Position numbers and translations under genes: made by a program
The notes under the pieces: model-generated
What the model was told of the DNA's origin: nothing
What the model saw: only the letters and a program-made list of their open reading frames with translations
Databases searched by the model: none
NCBI GenBank assembly: GCA_023428695.1
Contig: JAEYWY010000033.1
Location: 92,943 to 156,942, forward strand
DNA: 64,000 nt
Origin: Bacteroidota bacterium
GTDB taxonomy: Bacteria > Bacteroidota > Bacteroidia > Cytophagales > Cyclobacteriaceae
Direction of reading: 5' to 3'
Shown here: piece by piece, positions 51,152-61,118 of the stretch
Layout: every line of letters begins with the position of its first letter
Position numbering within the stretch: the stretch's first letter is position 1

Positions 51152-52114
51152 ATGAAGGCTCTTGGATTGTTTGTTGTCTTTTCGGCTATCGTCCTCTCGG
51201 GCGGTGCGGCAACGAAACCATTTTCGGAGCCCGATTCACTCGTTGCGGAATCAGATTCACTCGGTAAGAAATTCATAACTATTGCCCCCGAAAAAGTCGT
51301 CTTCCGCGAAGTTGGAAAGCTTCCGAAAGTCCTGCGCGAAGCATCCGGTTTACAACGATCAGACAGTGGTTATTTCTGGTCGCACAACGACGACGGCGTA
51401 CCCGCCCTTTACTGCCTCGACAGTCTCGGCAATCAGGTCAAAGCAGTTCAGTTGAATGTATCCAACAAAGGCTGGGAGGATTTGACTCGTGATGAAAGCG
51501 GTAACTTCTACATTGGCGGATTTGGCAACAACAAGAACGACCGAAAGGAGTTGAGAATATATCGTATTCCGAATCCCGATGATCTCGAAGCGCCACTCAC
51601 TAATCCGGAGATCATCACGTATTCATACGAAGATCAGAAAGTGTTCCCCGCAAGTAAGTCCAACAAGAACTTTGATGCTGATGCATTCTTCGCGTGGAAG
51701 GGAAATTTGTACCTCTTCACCAAAAACAGATCATCGCCTTTCAAAGGCATATCGAAAATATACAGGCTGTCACAGGAGCCTGGGAATCAAAGCGCAAAAT
51801 TGATCGACAGTCTTTTTGTCGGCACCGGTCCGATGATCAACAACTGGATCACAAGCGCAGACCTCAGCCCCGACGGCAAAACCCTTGCGCTGCTTTTTCA
51901 CGATCGTATTCTGTTCATAAGAAACTTCACCGAAGACCGATTTTCAAGAGGTGCCATCTACGAACTGAAGCTGAATCACTACAGTCACAAGGCTGGAATA
52001 TGCTGGACTACTAACAACAAACTTTACATTGTCGACGAACTGGAGCTGGATGTTCTGGGTGGTAAGATGTATAGTGTGGACCTTTCGGTAGTCTGGAAGG
52101 ATCGAAAATCATAA
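51152..52114 (+). CDS. Exported beta-propeller-like protein of unknown function
   Basis: From ATG 51152 the 320-residue protein starts with a signal peptide (MKALGLFVVFSAIVLSGGA). The body contains repeated strand motifs such as EASGLQRSDSGYFWSHNDDG, NFYIGGFGNNKNDR and ITSADLSPDGKTLALLFHDR, which look like blades of a six- or seven-bladed propeller. I do not recognise a named family. It lies between glycosyltransferases and may act on or bind the exported polysaccharide. A longer frame from 51050 lacks a signal peptide at its start and is rejected. Confidence 0.65.
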   Translation: MKALGLFVVFSAIVLSGGAATKPFSEPDSLVAESDSLGKKFITIAPEKVVFREVGKLPKVLREASGLQRSDSGYFWSHNDDGVPALYCLDSLGNQVKAVQLNVSNKGWEDLTRDESGNFYIGGFGNNKNDRKELRIYRIPNPDDLEAPLTNPEIITYSYEDQKVFPASKSNKNFDADAFFAWKGNLYLFTKNRSSPFKGISKIYRLSQEPGNQSAKLIDSLFVGTGPMINNWITSADLSPDGKTLALLFHDRILFIRNFTEDRFSRGAIYELKLNHYSHKAGICWTTNNKLYIVDELELDVLGGKMYSVDLSVVWKDRKS

Positions 52115-52139
52115 AAACCCATAAACAAAACGCTCAGAA

Positions 52140-53069
52140 ATGGGAATCTTTACTAACCCGGGCTGGATAAACACAGAGTTGTTGACGTATGAAACGCTTG
52201 AGGAGTTTCCGGAGGGGGCATTGTTGGATATACGCAATCGTTTACTGAAGGCCGTGAGCCTGGAGCCGGTCGTATCAGTTGTGATCGCCGCCTGGAATGA
52301 GGAAGTAAACATCATCCGTTGCATTGACTCCCTGTCGAGGAGTAAATCGAAGTTCCCGTTTGAAATTATCGTCATAAACAACAACTCAACGGACAGGACA
52401 CAGGCCGTGCTTGAAAAACTGGGGGTTACTTCATACTTTCAGCCGGAACAAGGTGTTGGGCCCTCGCGGGAGCTGGGGCAGCGTCAGGCAAAGGGAAAAT
52501 ACGTGTTGTCAGCGGATGCTGATTGCGTGTACCCGGAGCGATGGATCGAGATCATGACAAAGAACCTGACGCGGGAAGGAGTCGTCTTCGTTTATGGAAT
52601 GTTTTCGTACATAAGCGACAAAGAACACCCCCGTTGGCAATTGTGGCTGTATGAACTGATGCGCGACACGGTTGCGGAAGTCAGGAATTTCAAACGGCCA
52701 CATCTGAACGCCTATGGTATCAGCCTGGGATATATCAGGGAACTCGGACTCAAAGTCGGACACCTCGACAAGAACATGCGGGGCTTCGACGGCAGGTTGT
52801 GCTTCGATTTTATGAGGCACGGAAAGGTCCGGATGATCCGATCTGGTGCTGCCAGGGCATGGACGGGTACAAGGGCATTGAACAGGGACGGGAGCTTTAA
52901 GGAGGCCTTCGTCAAGAGAGTGTTGCGGGAGTTTGCCCGGTTCGATGACTACTTTTCGCGGGCAAAAGACCATGATACCCGCACCTCGAAAAATGCTGAC
53001 TATTCTGTTAAAAAAAGCGTAGATACGATCAAAAAGAAGTATAACCCGTTTGAAAGCGTTAAGAAGTAG
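52140..53069 (+). CDS. Family 2 glycosyltransferase
   Basis: A 309-residue GT2 with SVVIAAWNEEVNI near residue 46, IVINNNSTD near 78 and the DxD-type SADADC motif near 123. No membrane segment is evident. The C-terminal region is basic (KKSVDTIKKKY). It follows the propeller-like gene after 25 bases and is the last recognisable glycosyltransferase of the locus. Confidence 0.88.
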   Translation: MGIFTNPGWINTELLTYETLEEFPEGALLDIRNRLLKAVSLEPVVSVVIAAWNEEVNIIRCIDSLSRSKSKFPFEIIVINNNSTDRTQAVLEKLGVTSYFQPEQGVGPSRELGQRQAKGKYVLSADADCVYPERWIEIMTKNLTREGVVFVYGMFSYISDKEHPRWQLWLYELMRDTVAEVRNFKRPHLNAYGISLGYIRELGLKVGHLDKNMRGFDGRLCFDFMRHGKVRMIRSGAARAWTGTRALNRDGSFKEAFVKRVLREFARFDDYFSRAKDHDTRTSKNADYSVKKSVDTIKKKYNPFESVKK

Positions 53070-53121
53070 AGTTGGGCCACGGGCTGGATTAACGTAACGG
53101 GCGATTATTGCTTCATTTTGA

Positions 53122-53158
53122 CCGTCGGACGGCAGTTACAGGAAAGTCTTTTCCTGTA
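53122..53158. promoter_or_regulatory. Inverted repeats upstream of the giant esterase gene
   Basis: A perfect nine-base hairpin TACAGGAAA/TTTCCTGTA (53137-53145 and 53150-53158, loop GTCT) lies 36 bases before the start codon, directly after a smaller palindrome CCGTC-G-GACGG. It may be a weak terminator of the glycosyltransferase transcript or a 5'-leader/operator element. There is no clear T-run. Confidence 0.4.
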
Positions 53159-53193
53159 TTAAACCTTATTAACAAGACCTAACCATTACCCGT

Positions 53194-56100
53194 ATGGCCT
53201 TACGTGTATTACCATCTCGCTGGTCTGGCACCCTAGTCACTGTACTTTTGACGATACTGTGCCAGGCTGTGCTGGCTCAAAACCAAACTGCCAAAGTAAC
53301 CCCCAATGGTATTTGGTATTACGAGTACCTCCCGCCAGATTATAATTCAAACACCAATAAATATCCCGTGGTCTTTTTCTTCCACGGGCTCGGCGAACGC
53401 GGCGATACCGAAGCCGATCTGCCTGCCGTGGCCAAAAATGGTCCGCCCAAGCATGTCAAAAACGGATATAAGTTCCCCTTCATTTTGATCAGTCCCCAGC
53501 TGAAAAAAAACAAAACCGGCTGGCCGAACTCATACATGGACCAGGTGATCGAGCACTGTAAGACTTACCTGAGAATTGACTTGTCCCGTCTCTACATTAC
53601 CGGGCTTTCGCTCGGAGGCGGTGGTTCCTGGGGCTATACACAGGACGCGGTGCTCGGACAGAAGGTCGCGGCCACAGCTATTGTCTGCGGAAGTAGTAAC
53701 AACACCGGCAAAGCGTGTTCATTTGGTCTGACTAACCTTCCCGTGTGGGCATTCCACGGCGATGCCGACGGAACTGTCAGCGTGAACAAGAGTATTAACA
53801 TGGTTAAAGCCATCAATAATTGCGTGCCGGCACCGAATCCGCTCGCAAAACTAACGATCTACCCGGGCGTTGGCCATAACTCGTGGGACCGCGCCTACCT
53901 CACCGACAACTCACTCCATACACCAAACCTTTATCAATGGCTGCTGCAATTCCGCAACGATGGAATAGTTGTCAATGCAGGTGCAGACCAAACGGTTAAT
54001 CTGCCAACAAATTCGACGACCGTGGCCGGTAGCGCCTCTATCCCCAACGCGACAATTACATCATACGCGTGGACGAAGATTAACGGACCATCCGTTACCA
54101 TTGGCAACGCCTCCACTCCTACGTTATCGCTGACGAATCTCGTTGCCGGAATATACACATTCCGGTTAACGGCTACCTCCAGCAACGGAGAGACTGCTTC
54201 CGATGACGTGGTCATCACCGTCGTGCAGACAAATCTCCAGCCCGTGGCAGATGCCGGACCAGATATCACCATTACACTGCCAACCAACTCAACAACGATC
54301 AATGGAAAAGGTACAGATGCCGACGGTTCAATCGTATCATATGCGTGGACAAAAAATTCCGGACCTTCTGTTACGATGGGCGGCACGACAACGGCTAACC
54401 TCAACCTGACAAACCTCCTCGAGGGTACGTATGAATTTACGCTGACTGTTACCGACAACAACGGCGCAACTGCAACGGACAGAGTCAGAGTAGTGGTCAA
54501 TCCCGCGGCAGTGAATCAACTTCCGACGGCCAACGCAGGCACTGACAGAACGATAAATCTTCCGGCAGGTACAGTAACAATAGCAGGATCGGGAAGCGAC
54601 CCTGACGGCACCATTGCATCATACGCGTGGGAGAAAGTCAGTGGGCCTACCGTTACAATGGCCGGTGGATCAACAGCAACTCTCTCGCTGACAAACCTTG
54701 TTGCCGGGATTTATGTCTTCAGGCTAAACGTAACGGACAATTCAGGTGGCACCGCCTCCGATGAGGTGACCGTCACAGTTGTTGCAGCGAATCAATCACC
54801 TGTGGCGAATGCCGGAGCTGACATCACGCTGACCCTGCCAACAAACTCAACGAACCTTACCGGATCCGCCTCGGATCCTGATGGAACAGTTACAAGCTAT
54901 GCGTGGACGCGGATAAGCGGACCTTCTGCTCCTGCTATCGTGAACGCAGGTTCCGCGACTGCCAGCGTCTCCGGTCTTATAGAAGGAACCTATGTATTTC
55001 GTCTGACAGTAACCGACGACAAGTCAGCGACTGCGATCGATGAAGTTTCGGTTATTGTGAATCCCGCGATAGTAAACTCACCTCCGGTCGCGAATGCGGG
55101 TGGTGACAAAACGATTAACCTTCCGACAAACAGTACGACACTGAATGGGTCGGGAAGCGACTCCGACGGAACGATCACACAATACGCCTGGGCCAAGATA
55201 AGCGGGCCTTCCGTAAACATGACGAATACGGGAACGCCGAATCTTTCATTGGCTTCACTTGTCGCAGGTGTGTATAAGTTTCAATTGACCGTCACGGACG
55301 ATGCCGGCGCGACGGCTTCCGATATTTCTACCGTTACAGTGATTGCCGCGAATCAGATACCCGTAGCGAACGCAGGTGATAATGTAACCGTGATTCTGCC
55401 TACTAACACTGCTACTCTGACTGGTTCCGGAAGCGACCCCGATGGTACAATTAGTTCGTACGAATGGTCTCAGTCAAGCGGACCTGTTGCGACCATCGAA
55501 AATCCTTCCAGTGCATCGACGCTGCTCTCCGATTTGACCGAAGGTACTTACGTTTTCCAACTTACAGTTACTGACGATGATGGCGCGAGTGCTTCCGATG
55601 AAGTAACCGTAATCGTACAGGGTCCGGAAGTTAACGTACCTCCTGCTGTTTCTGCCGGCCCGGATAAATCTATCACACTCCCGGTGAACTCCGCTTCTTT
55701 CACGGGAACGGCATCAGACCCGGATGGAACAATCAGTTCGCTTGAATGGGAATTGATAAGTGGTGGAGCGAATACATTATCCGGCGAAAATACACTCAAC
55801 CTTACCGCTTCCAACCTGGAAGCTGGTGTGTACGTCTTCCGGTTGACTGCAACTGACAACGATGGAGCTACTGCATTTGATGAAGTCAGACTGACAGTGC
55901 AGTCTGAACTTGTAAATCAAAGTCCTGTGGCCAATGCAGGTCCCGATATAGTTGTTTCGCTGCCTCAGACCACCACAACCATAAACGGTTCGGGATCCGA
56001 TCCGGATGGAACGATTGAAGGCTATTCATGGGAAAAGGTCAGCGGACCAGCGGTTACGCTCGGAGCAACCGATGAAAGTTCTCTGCAGCTTTCAGATCTC

Positions 56101-59100
56101 GTTGAGGGTGTGTATATATTTGAACTCGCTGTCACCGATAACCTTGACGCAACCGGAACTGACCTAGTTCAGGTAACAGTATCCGGCATCAATCAGGATC
56201 CGGCTGCCAACGCTGGCGCTGACATTGTCGTTACTCTCCCTGACAACACTGCAACACTCAACGGTTCCGGTACGGATTCGGATGGAACAATAGCCTCCTA
56301 TAACTGGAGTCAGGTCAGTGGTCCTACAAACGCCACCATGCCGATATCCAATACTGCATCAGTGGATGTTTCCGATCTGGAAGCAGGTACGTATGTCTTT
56401 AACCTGCTTGTGACTGACAATGAGGGTGGAACCGCCAATGATCAGGTTAAAGTAGTTGTAAACGCCGTCAACCTTGCACCGTCGGTCACCATCAACACAA
56501 ACCGGAATATTACACTCCCGCTCAACAAGACAACGTTTACCGCGACGGGTACCGATGCTGACGGCACGATTCAGTCCTATGTGTGGACACAGGTGAGTGG
56601 TCCGGAAACGGCGACACTGACCAATGATATGACGCGTACCGTAACCGTTACCGTGACACAGGCTGGTATCTACTGGTTCCGCGTTACCGTTACGGATAAC
56701 GAAGGAGCTACTGCTTACGCTGAGGCTCGTCTGACCGTGAATGAAGCAACTGTCAACCAGCCTCCTGTTGCGTCCGCAGGTGCGAATCAGACAATAACGC
56801 TTCCGCTGAATTCAATCAATCTTACTGGTTCAGGAAGTGACCCGGATGGTACGATTGCTTCCTATCAATGGACAAAAGTGAGCGGACCTACGGCAACGAT
56901 AAACAACGGTACCACGACTACGGTACAATTGACCAATCTTATCGAAGGTACCTACGTGATGCGATTAACGGTGACAGACAACGGTGGCCTGACGGCATCG
57001 GCGGAGGTCACTGTGACTGTGCTGGCACAGGTAGTGAACACGCCTCCGGTAGCAAATGCCGGTCCTGACCGGACAATAACGCTACCCACAAACAGCGTGA
57101 ACATCGCAGGTTCGGGAAGTGACCCCGACGGCGGAATCATTACGTATGCATGGACAAAAGTCAGCGGCCCGGCTGTCACGATAGCCAATGCGGGATTCCC
57201 AACGGTGTCGCTAAGCGACCTTATTCAGGGAACCTACGTATTCAGGATCACCGTGACTGATGACAAAGGCGCCACGGCAAAGGATGAGATGACACTCGTT
57301 GTGGAGGCAGAAGCAACAAATCAGGCTCCAGTGGCAAATGCCGGTCCTGACAGAACACTAACGCTTCCGAACAACTCGATCCAGATCAGTGGTTCAGGAT
57401 CCGATACTGATGGTTCTATCGCTTCATACGCTTGGACAAAAGTAAGCGGACCGGCCGCGACAATGAGCGGTGGAAACACAGCCAATCTCGAGTTGACCAA
57501 CCTCCTTGAAGGTACTTATGTTTTCCGTCTGACGGTAACCGATGACGGCGGGCTTAAGGGACAGGACGATATGCGAATCACAGTATTCCCTGCAGAGATT
57601 AATCAGTCTCCTGTAGCCAATGCCGGTGCCGACAAAACCATCACGCTTCCGCTGGACAATATCAACTTAACTGGTACGGGAAGCGATCCCGATGGTACGG
57701 TGACAAGCTATCAGTGGGAACAGATCAGCGGTCCTGCCGCAGTTCTCGCAAACGCTGCAACACCAACGCTTACGGTATCCGCAATGCCCGCAGGTACATA
57801 TGTATTCAGACTTACAGTAACCGATGACGACGGCGCAATTGACAGCGATGATGTTATGGTGAACGTAAATCCGCTGGATACCAACGAGGCGCCTCTGGCT
57901 AATGCCGGACCTGACGTTACAGTGACCTTGCCAACGTCTATTGCTACGCTTACCGGATCAGGTAGCGATCCCGATGGAACGATCATAATTTATAACTGGA
58001 TCAAGATGTCGGGACCGTCTGTGACAATGTCGCAGACAGATCAGGCTGCACTCAACCTGAGTGATCTTGTCGAAGGAACTTACGTCTTCCGTCTCGAAGT
58101 CACTGATAGTGACGGCGACAAAGATTCAGATGAAGCAACGGTAACTGTATTGCCGGCGACGGTCAACACGACTCCGCTTGTCAATGCAGGACCCGATGTG
58201 GTGGTTTTTGCTCCTGTGAACACCGCGTCGCTCGAAGGTTCTGCCAGCGACTCTGATGGTAACATAGCGACTACGTTGTGGACCCAGATTTCCGGAGCCG
58301 CGGCGACAATCGTTACGCCTGAAACATTGTTTACCAACATTGAGAATCTTGCTCCGGGAACGTATCGGTTCAGACTCACAGTCACCGATGATCAGGGTGC
58401 TTCTGCTTCCGACGACGTTCTGGTTACTGTGAATCCCGAGAACGAAAATCAGCCGCCGGTTGCAAATGCCGGACCGGACAGAACGATCAAACTTCCGGAC
58501 AACGCGATCGTGCTTAATGGCAGCGGCACCGACAGCGATGGATCTGTATCATCGTATCTGTGGGAAAAGGTCAGCGGCCCTGCAGCTACCATGACCGGCA
58601 CTGCTGCGCCGAACCTGTCGTTGAGCGATCTTCAGGCTGGTACATACGTCTTCCGCCTCACGGTTACCGATGAGGATGACGGCAAAGATGAGGATCTTGC
58701 CCAGGTCTTTGTTCTTCCTGCTGACATTAACCTCCCTCCTGTCGCAAATGCGGGTGGAGACAGAACACTTGACCTTCCGGATAACGAAGTAACACTCACG
58801 GGAACGGTTCAGGATGAAAACATCCCTGGCGTTACATTCCTGTGGGAACAGGTCTCCGGGCCTTCGGCAACGCTTACGGGAGCTGACCAGGCTCAATTGA
58901 CGCTCTCTGATTTGGTCGAAGGCGCTTATACCTTCCGTTTCACGGTCACCGACGATCAGGGCATGAGCGCATTTGACCTTGTTAACGTCACGGTGTTCCC
59001 TGCATTCGTAGCACCCGAGCCCCCCGTCGTAACTCTTGGTGACGATATCGAAATCCAATTGCCGGCGAATTCGGTCCAGCTTGAGGCACTGGCCTCCTCC

Positions 59101-59568
59101 GAGGAAAGCCTGATTACGACTTATCAGTGGCAACAAACTGTCGGTGAAGCGGTCAATTTCGACCCGGCCGCAGAAAACTTCCTCTTGTTGGAGAATTTAT
59201 CACCCGGACTCTATACGTTTGTGGTGACAGTGACGGACGCGGAAGGGAACACAGCATTTGACGACATCACAATCAGCGTACTGGAAGAAGAACCTTCTAT
59301 CAGGGTGAGAAAACTATTCTCGCCTGACCAGAAAGGTGATCTTGAAACCGAAGCGTGGGTGATTGAAAATGCGCATCTGCTTGAGGATTGCGAGGTCCTG
59401 GTGTATGACCGCCAGGGTCAGAAAGTCTACGCATCAGTCGGATATCCTGTTCCGTGGGACGGTACCTATAATGGCCGGCCACTTCCGGATGGAGCTTATT
59501 TCTACGTTATTCGCTGCGGTGAAAGGGTATTCCGGAAAGGCAGCGTAACTATAGCACGACTCAGGTAA
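53194..59568 (+). CDS. Giant secreted esterase with 19 PKD-like repeats and type B T9SS sorting domain
   Basis: A 2124-residue cell-surface or secreted protein. After a signal peptide (ending about residue 28, VLAQNQ) comes an alpha/beta-hydrolase domain (residues 30-255) of the polyhydroxybutyrate depolymerase/feruloyl esterase type. Its putative triad is Ser139 in GLSLGG, Asp190 or Asp192 in HGDADGT, and His228 in GVGHNSW. It is followed by 19 tandem PKD/REJ-like domains of about 93 residues (260-2033). The C-terminal 91 residues are a type B sorting domain of the gliding-motility-associated kind (VLVYDRQGQKVYAS, PWDGTYNGRPLPDGAYFYVI). It is probably exported by T9SS and acts on an extracellular polymer ester. 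Confidence 0.88.
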   Translation: MALRVLPSRWSGTLVTVLLTILCQAVLAQNQTAKVTPNGIWYYEYLPPDYNSNTNKYPVVFFFHGLGERGDTEADLPAVAKNGPPKHVKNGYKFPFILISPQLKKNKTGWPNSYMDQVIEHCKTYLRIDLSRLYITGLSLGGGGSWGYTQDAVLGQKVAATAIVCGSSNNTGKACSFGLTNLPVWAFHGDADGTVSVNKSINMVKAINNCVPAPNPLAKLTIYPGVGHNSWDRAYLTDNSLHTPNLYQWLLQFRNDGIVVNAGADQTVNLPTNSTTVAGSASIPNATITSYAWTKINGPSVTIGNASTPTLSLTNLVAGIYTFRLTATSSNGETASDDVVITVVQTNLQPVADAGPDITITLPTNSTTINGKGTDADGSIVSYAWTKNSGPSVTMGGTTTANLNLTNLLEGTYEFTLTVTDNNGATATDRVRVVVNPAAVNQLPTANAGTDRTINLPAGTVTIAGSGSDPDGTIASYAWEKVSGPTVTMAGGSTATLSLTNLVAGIYVFRLNVTDNSGGTASDEVTVTVVAANQSPVANAGADITLTLPTNSTNLTGSASDPDGTVTSYAWTRISGPSAPAIVNAGSATASVSGLIEGTYVFRLTVTDDKSATAIDEVSVIVNPAIVNSPPVANAGGDKTINLPTNSTTLNGSGSDSDGTITQYAWAKISGPSVNMTNTGTPNLSLASLVAGVYKFQLTVTDDAGATASDISTVTVIAANQIPVANAGDNVTVILPTNTATLTGSGSDPDGTISSYEWSQSSGPVATIENPSSASTLLSDLTEGTYVFQLTVTDDDGASASDEVTVIVQGPEVNVPPAVSAGPDKSITLPVNSASFTGTASDPDGTISSLEWELISGGANTLSGENTLNLTASNLEAGVYVFRLTATDNDGATAFDEVRLTVQSELVNQSPVANAGPDIVVSLPQTTTTINGSGSDPDGTIEGYSWEKVSGPAVTLGATDESSLQLSDLVEGVYIFELAVTDNLDATGTDLVQVTVSGINQDPAANAGADIVVTLPDNTATLNGSGTDSDGTIASYNWSQVSGPTNATMPISNTASVDVSDLEAGTYVFNLLVTDNEGGTANDQVKVVVNAVNLAPSVTINTNRNITLPLNKTTFTATGTDADGTIQSYVWTQVSGPETATLTNDMTRTVTVTVTQAGIYWFRVTVTDNEGATAYAEARLTVNEATVNQPPVASAGANQTITLPLNSINLTGSGSDPDGTIASYQWTKVSGPTATINNGTTTTVQLTNLIEGTYVMRLTVTDNGGLTASAEVTVTVLAQVVNTPPVANAGPDRTITLPTNSVNIAGSGSDPDGGIITYAWTKVSGPAVTIANAGFPTVSLSDLIQGTYVFRITVTDDKGATAKDEMTLVVEAEATNQAPVANAGPDRTLTLPNNSIQISGSGSDTDGSIASYAWTKVSGPAATMSGGNTANLELTNLLEGTYVFRLTVTDDGGLKGQDDMRITVFPAEINQSPVANAGADKTITLPLDNINLTGTGSDPDGTVTSYQWEQISGPAAVLANAATPTLTVSAMPAGTYVFRLTVTDDDGAIDSDDVMVNVNPLDTNEAPLANAGPDVTVTLPTSIATLTGSGSDPDGTIIIYNWIKMSGPSVTMSQTDQAALNLSDLVEGTYVFRLEVTDSDGDKDSDEATVTVLPATVNTTPLVNAGPDVVVFAPVNTASLEGSASDSDGNIATTLWTQISGAAATIVTPETLFTNIENLAPGTYRFRLTVTDDQGASASDDVLVTVNPENENQPPVANAGPDRTIKLPDNAIVLNGSGTDSDGSVSSYLWEKVSGPAATMTGTAAPNLSLSDLQAGTYVFRLTVTDEDDGKDEDLAQVFVLPADINLPPVANAGGDRTLDLPDNEVTLTGTVQDENIPGVTFLWEQVSGPSATLTGADQAQLTLSDLVEGAYTFRFTVTDDQGMSAFDLVNVTVFPAFVAPEPPVVTLGDDIEIQLPANSVQLEALASSEESLITTYQWQQTVGEAVNFDPAAENFLLLENLSPGLYTFVVTVTDAEGNTAFDDITISVLEEEPSIRVRKLFSPDQKGDLETEAWVIENAHLLEDCEVLVYDRQGQKVYASVGYPVPWDGTYNGRPLPDGAYFYVIRCGERVFRKGSVTIARLR
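53971..59295 (+). repeat. Tandem array of 19 PKD-like domain-coding repeats
   Basis: Each unit is about 280 bases and begins with a PVANAGPD-type segment followed by a LPxNS, SGSDPDGTI, YAWxKVSGP, LxxGTYVFRLTVTD pattern. Units 11-13 are close to consensus, while the tenth and the last two are most divergent. The repeats are diverged in DNA, so this is an ancient duplication rather than a recent expansion. Confidence 0.9.
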
Positions 59569-61022
59569 TGAATTACAAAAAGCCCTCTCTCACCCTTATG
59601 GTTTTGCTGGGATTTGCCGTCACGGCAATCGCCCAGCAAAACCTTATATACAATCACTATTTCATCAACCCGTTCCTATACAACCCTTCCATTATTGCAC
59701 CTTCCGGTTACTCGGAGGTTTATCTCAATTACAGAAAGCAATGGGCGGGATTCGAGGGTGCACCTCAGACTGCGACGGTCAACCTTCAATTGCCGCTTAG
59801 CTATAAGTCGGGGCTGGCCATAACAGGCTACCAGGATGAGGCGGGAGTTATCAAGACTACAACAGGCCTTGTGTCTTTTTCTTACCAGATCTATCTCGGC
59901 AAGCGCATTCTCGACCTGCACAAAATTGGTTTCGGAATTTCTGCAGGCTATACGAGTACGCGAATAGACTCCGATGATCCTAATGATATCGTCGACCCTG
60001 TCCTTGGAAACAGAACATCGTCACTTGATGGGCAGTTTGGAATGCACTATCAGTACAACAACTTCCGCCTCGGTTTCTCCATTCCAAGACTTTTTGAAAA
60101 CTACGTTGCCTCGGAAAACAGTTTTAATGCGAAGGGAATTTCGCAGATCAGAAATACGAGCAGTTTTATCGCGTATGATTTTAAGGTCAGCCCGACAGTT
60201 TCATTTGAACCGATTGTAACGTATCGCACGTTTGAAAATCTTGATGATCAGATCGAAGCACTTGCGTCATTGAAATTCAATAACATTGGGTGGATCGGTG
60301 GCGCGTGGCGTCAGGACTACGGCGCATTTGCATTCCTGGGCCTCAATGTGAAGGATAAGTTGAAAGTAGGTTACGCTTACGAATTTGCAACGGATCAATC
60401 TGACCGGATTGGCTATGGAACACATGAAGTCCAGATTGTTTTCCGTATCGGTAAGAAACAATTCACACGTCCGCAGGTTATGGCGGCTAACAAACCGCAA
60501 ACAACGCCCGTGGATGATACTGTATCACCGCTTGATCCACAACGCCAGGACGATGAAGAGCCTCAGGATCAAATACCGGCGGATGACCGCGTAGACATTG
60601 CTCAGCAGCCTTCAGAGCAGCGGCCCGTTTCACAGGAGCAAGTAACGCAACCGTTGCAGCAGCAAGACGTCGCAAAAGAACAACCTGTCCGTGAAACAAC
60701 ACCGGTTACGACACCAACACAGGAATCCCAACCTGTAACTGACGAACCGGCTCCGGTGAGAAAACTCGATGGCAATACGCTTGCACCAGGGCATTACGTC
60801 GTCGTGGGTGCATTCCGGAATGTTCAGAACGCGCTGGACTATACCGCTACACTGAAACGCGCCGGATATCCCGCCAGCGTGGCGTTCCATCCTGAGCGCG
60901 GATACTACATCGTACATATGTTGAACGCAACGACTATCGAGGAAGCGCGGATCCAGCGCGACAAGTACCGTCAGATGTCGCGGTATTCTTTCCGCGATAC
61001 GTGGATTCTGTCTATTGAATAG
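59568..61022 (+). CDS. PorP/SprF family type IX secretion membrane protein with C-terminal SPOR domain
   Basis: A 484-residue outer-membrane barrel protein. The signal peptide is followed by the PorP/SprF hallmark YNHYFINPFLYNPS and an outer-membrane barrel to about residue 300. A Gln/Pro/Thr-rich disordered linker (about 300-400) leads to a SPOR-like peptidoglycan-binding domain (YVVVGAFRNVQNALDYTATL, about 405-484). PorP/SprF proteins help type B CTD substrates reach the surface. Its start shares one base with the stop of the giant esterase (TAATG), which has exactly such a CTD, so the two are a likely substrate-partner pair. Confidence 0.9.
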   Translation: MNYKKPSLTLMVLLGFAVTAIAQQNLIYNHYFINPFLYNPSIIAPSGYSEVYLNYRKQWAGFEGAPQTATVNLQLPLSYKSGLAITGYQDEAGVIKTTTGLVSFSYQIYLGKRILDLHKIGFGISAGYTSTRIDSDDPNDIVDPVLGNRTSSLDGQFGMHYQYNNFRLGFSIPRLFENYVASENSFNAKGISQIRNTSSFIAYDFKVSPTVSFEPIVTYRTFENLDDQIEALASLKFNNIGWIGGAWRQDYGAFAFLGLNVKDKLKVGYAYEFATDQSDRIGYGTHEVQIVFRIGKKQFTRPQVMAANKPQTTPVDDTVSPLDPQRQDDEEPQDQIPADDRVDIAQQPSEQRPVSQEQVTQPLQQQDVAKEQPVRETTPVTTPTQESQPVTDEPAPVRKLDGNTLAPGHYVVVGAFRNVQNALDYTATLKRAGYPASVAFHPERGYYIVHMLNATTIEEARIQRDKYRQMSRYSFRDTWILSIE

Positions 61023-61118
61023 TCGGTGAACGGCTCGCGGGCGGCGCGAATGGTCGTCGTAGCGGCTGGCATTTAGTTTTAGGTTTATTCATATGCCTGA
61101 TACCAATGCCAATCACAG

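Noticed and set aside
58549..59136. A 195-codon minus-strand frame within the PKD array
   Set aside because: It lies opposite the repeat-coding frame and reflects the repeats' codon pattern; no independent domain.
53971..59295. Regularly spaced repeats as a possible CRISPR array
   Set aside because: The period is about 280 bases, the units are translated in one frame and diverged, and there are no short identical repeats with spacers.
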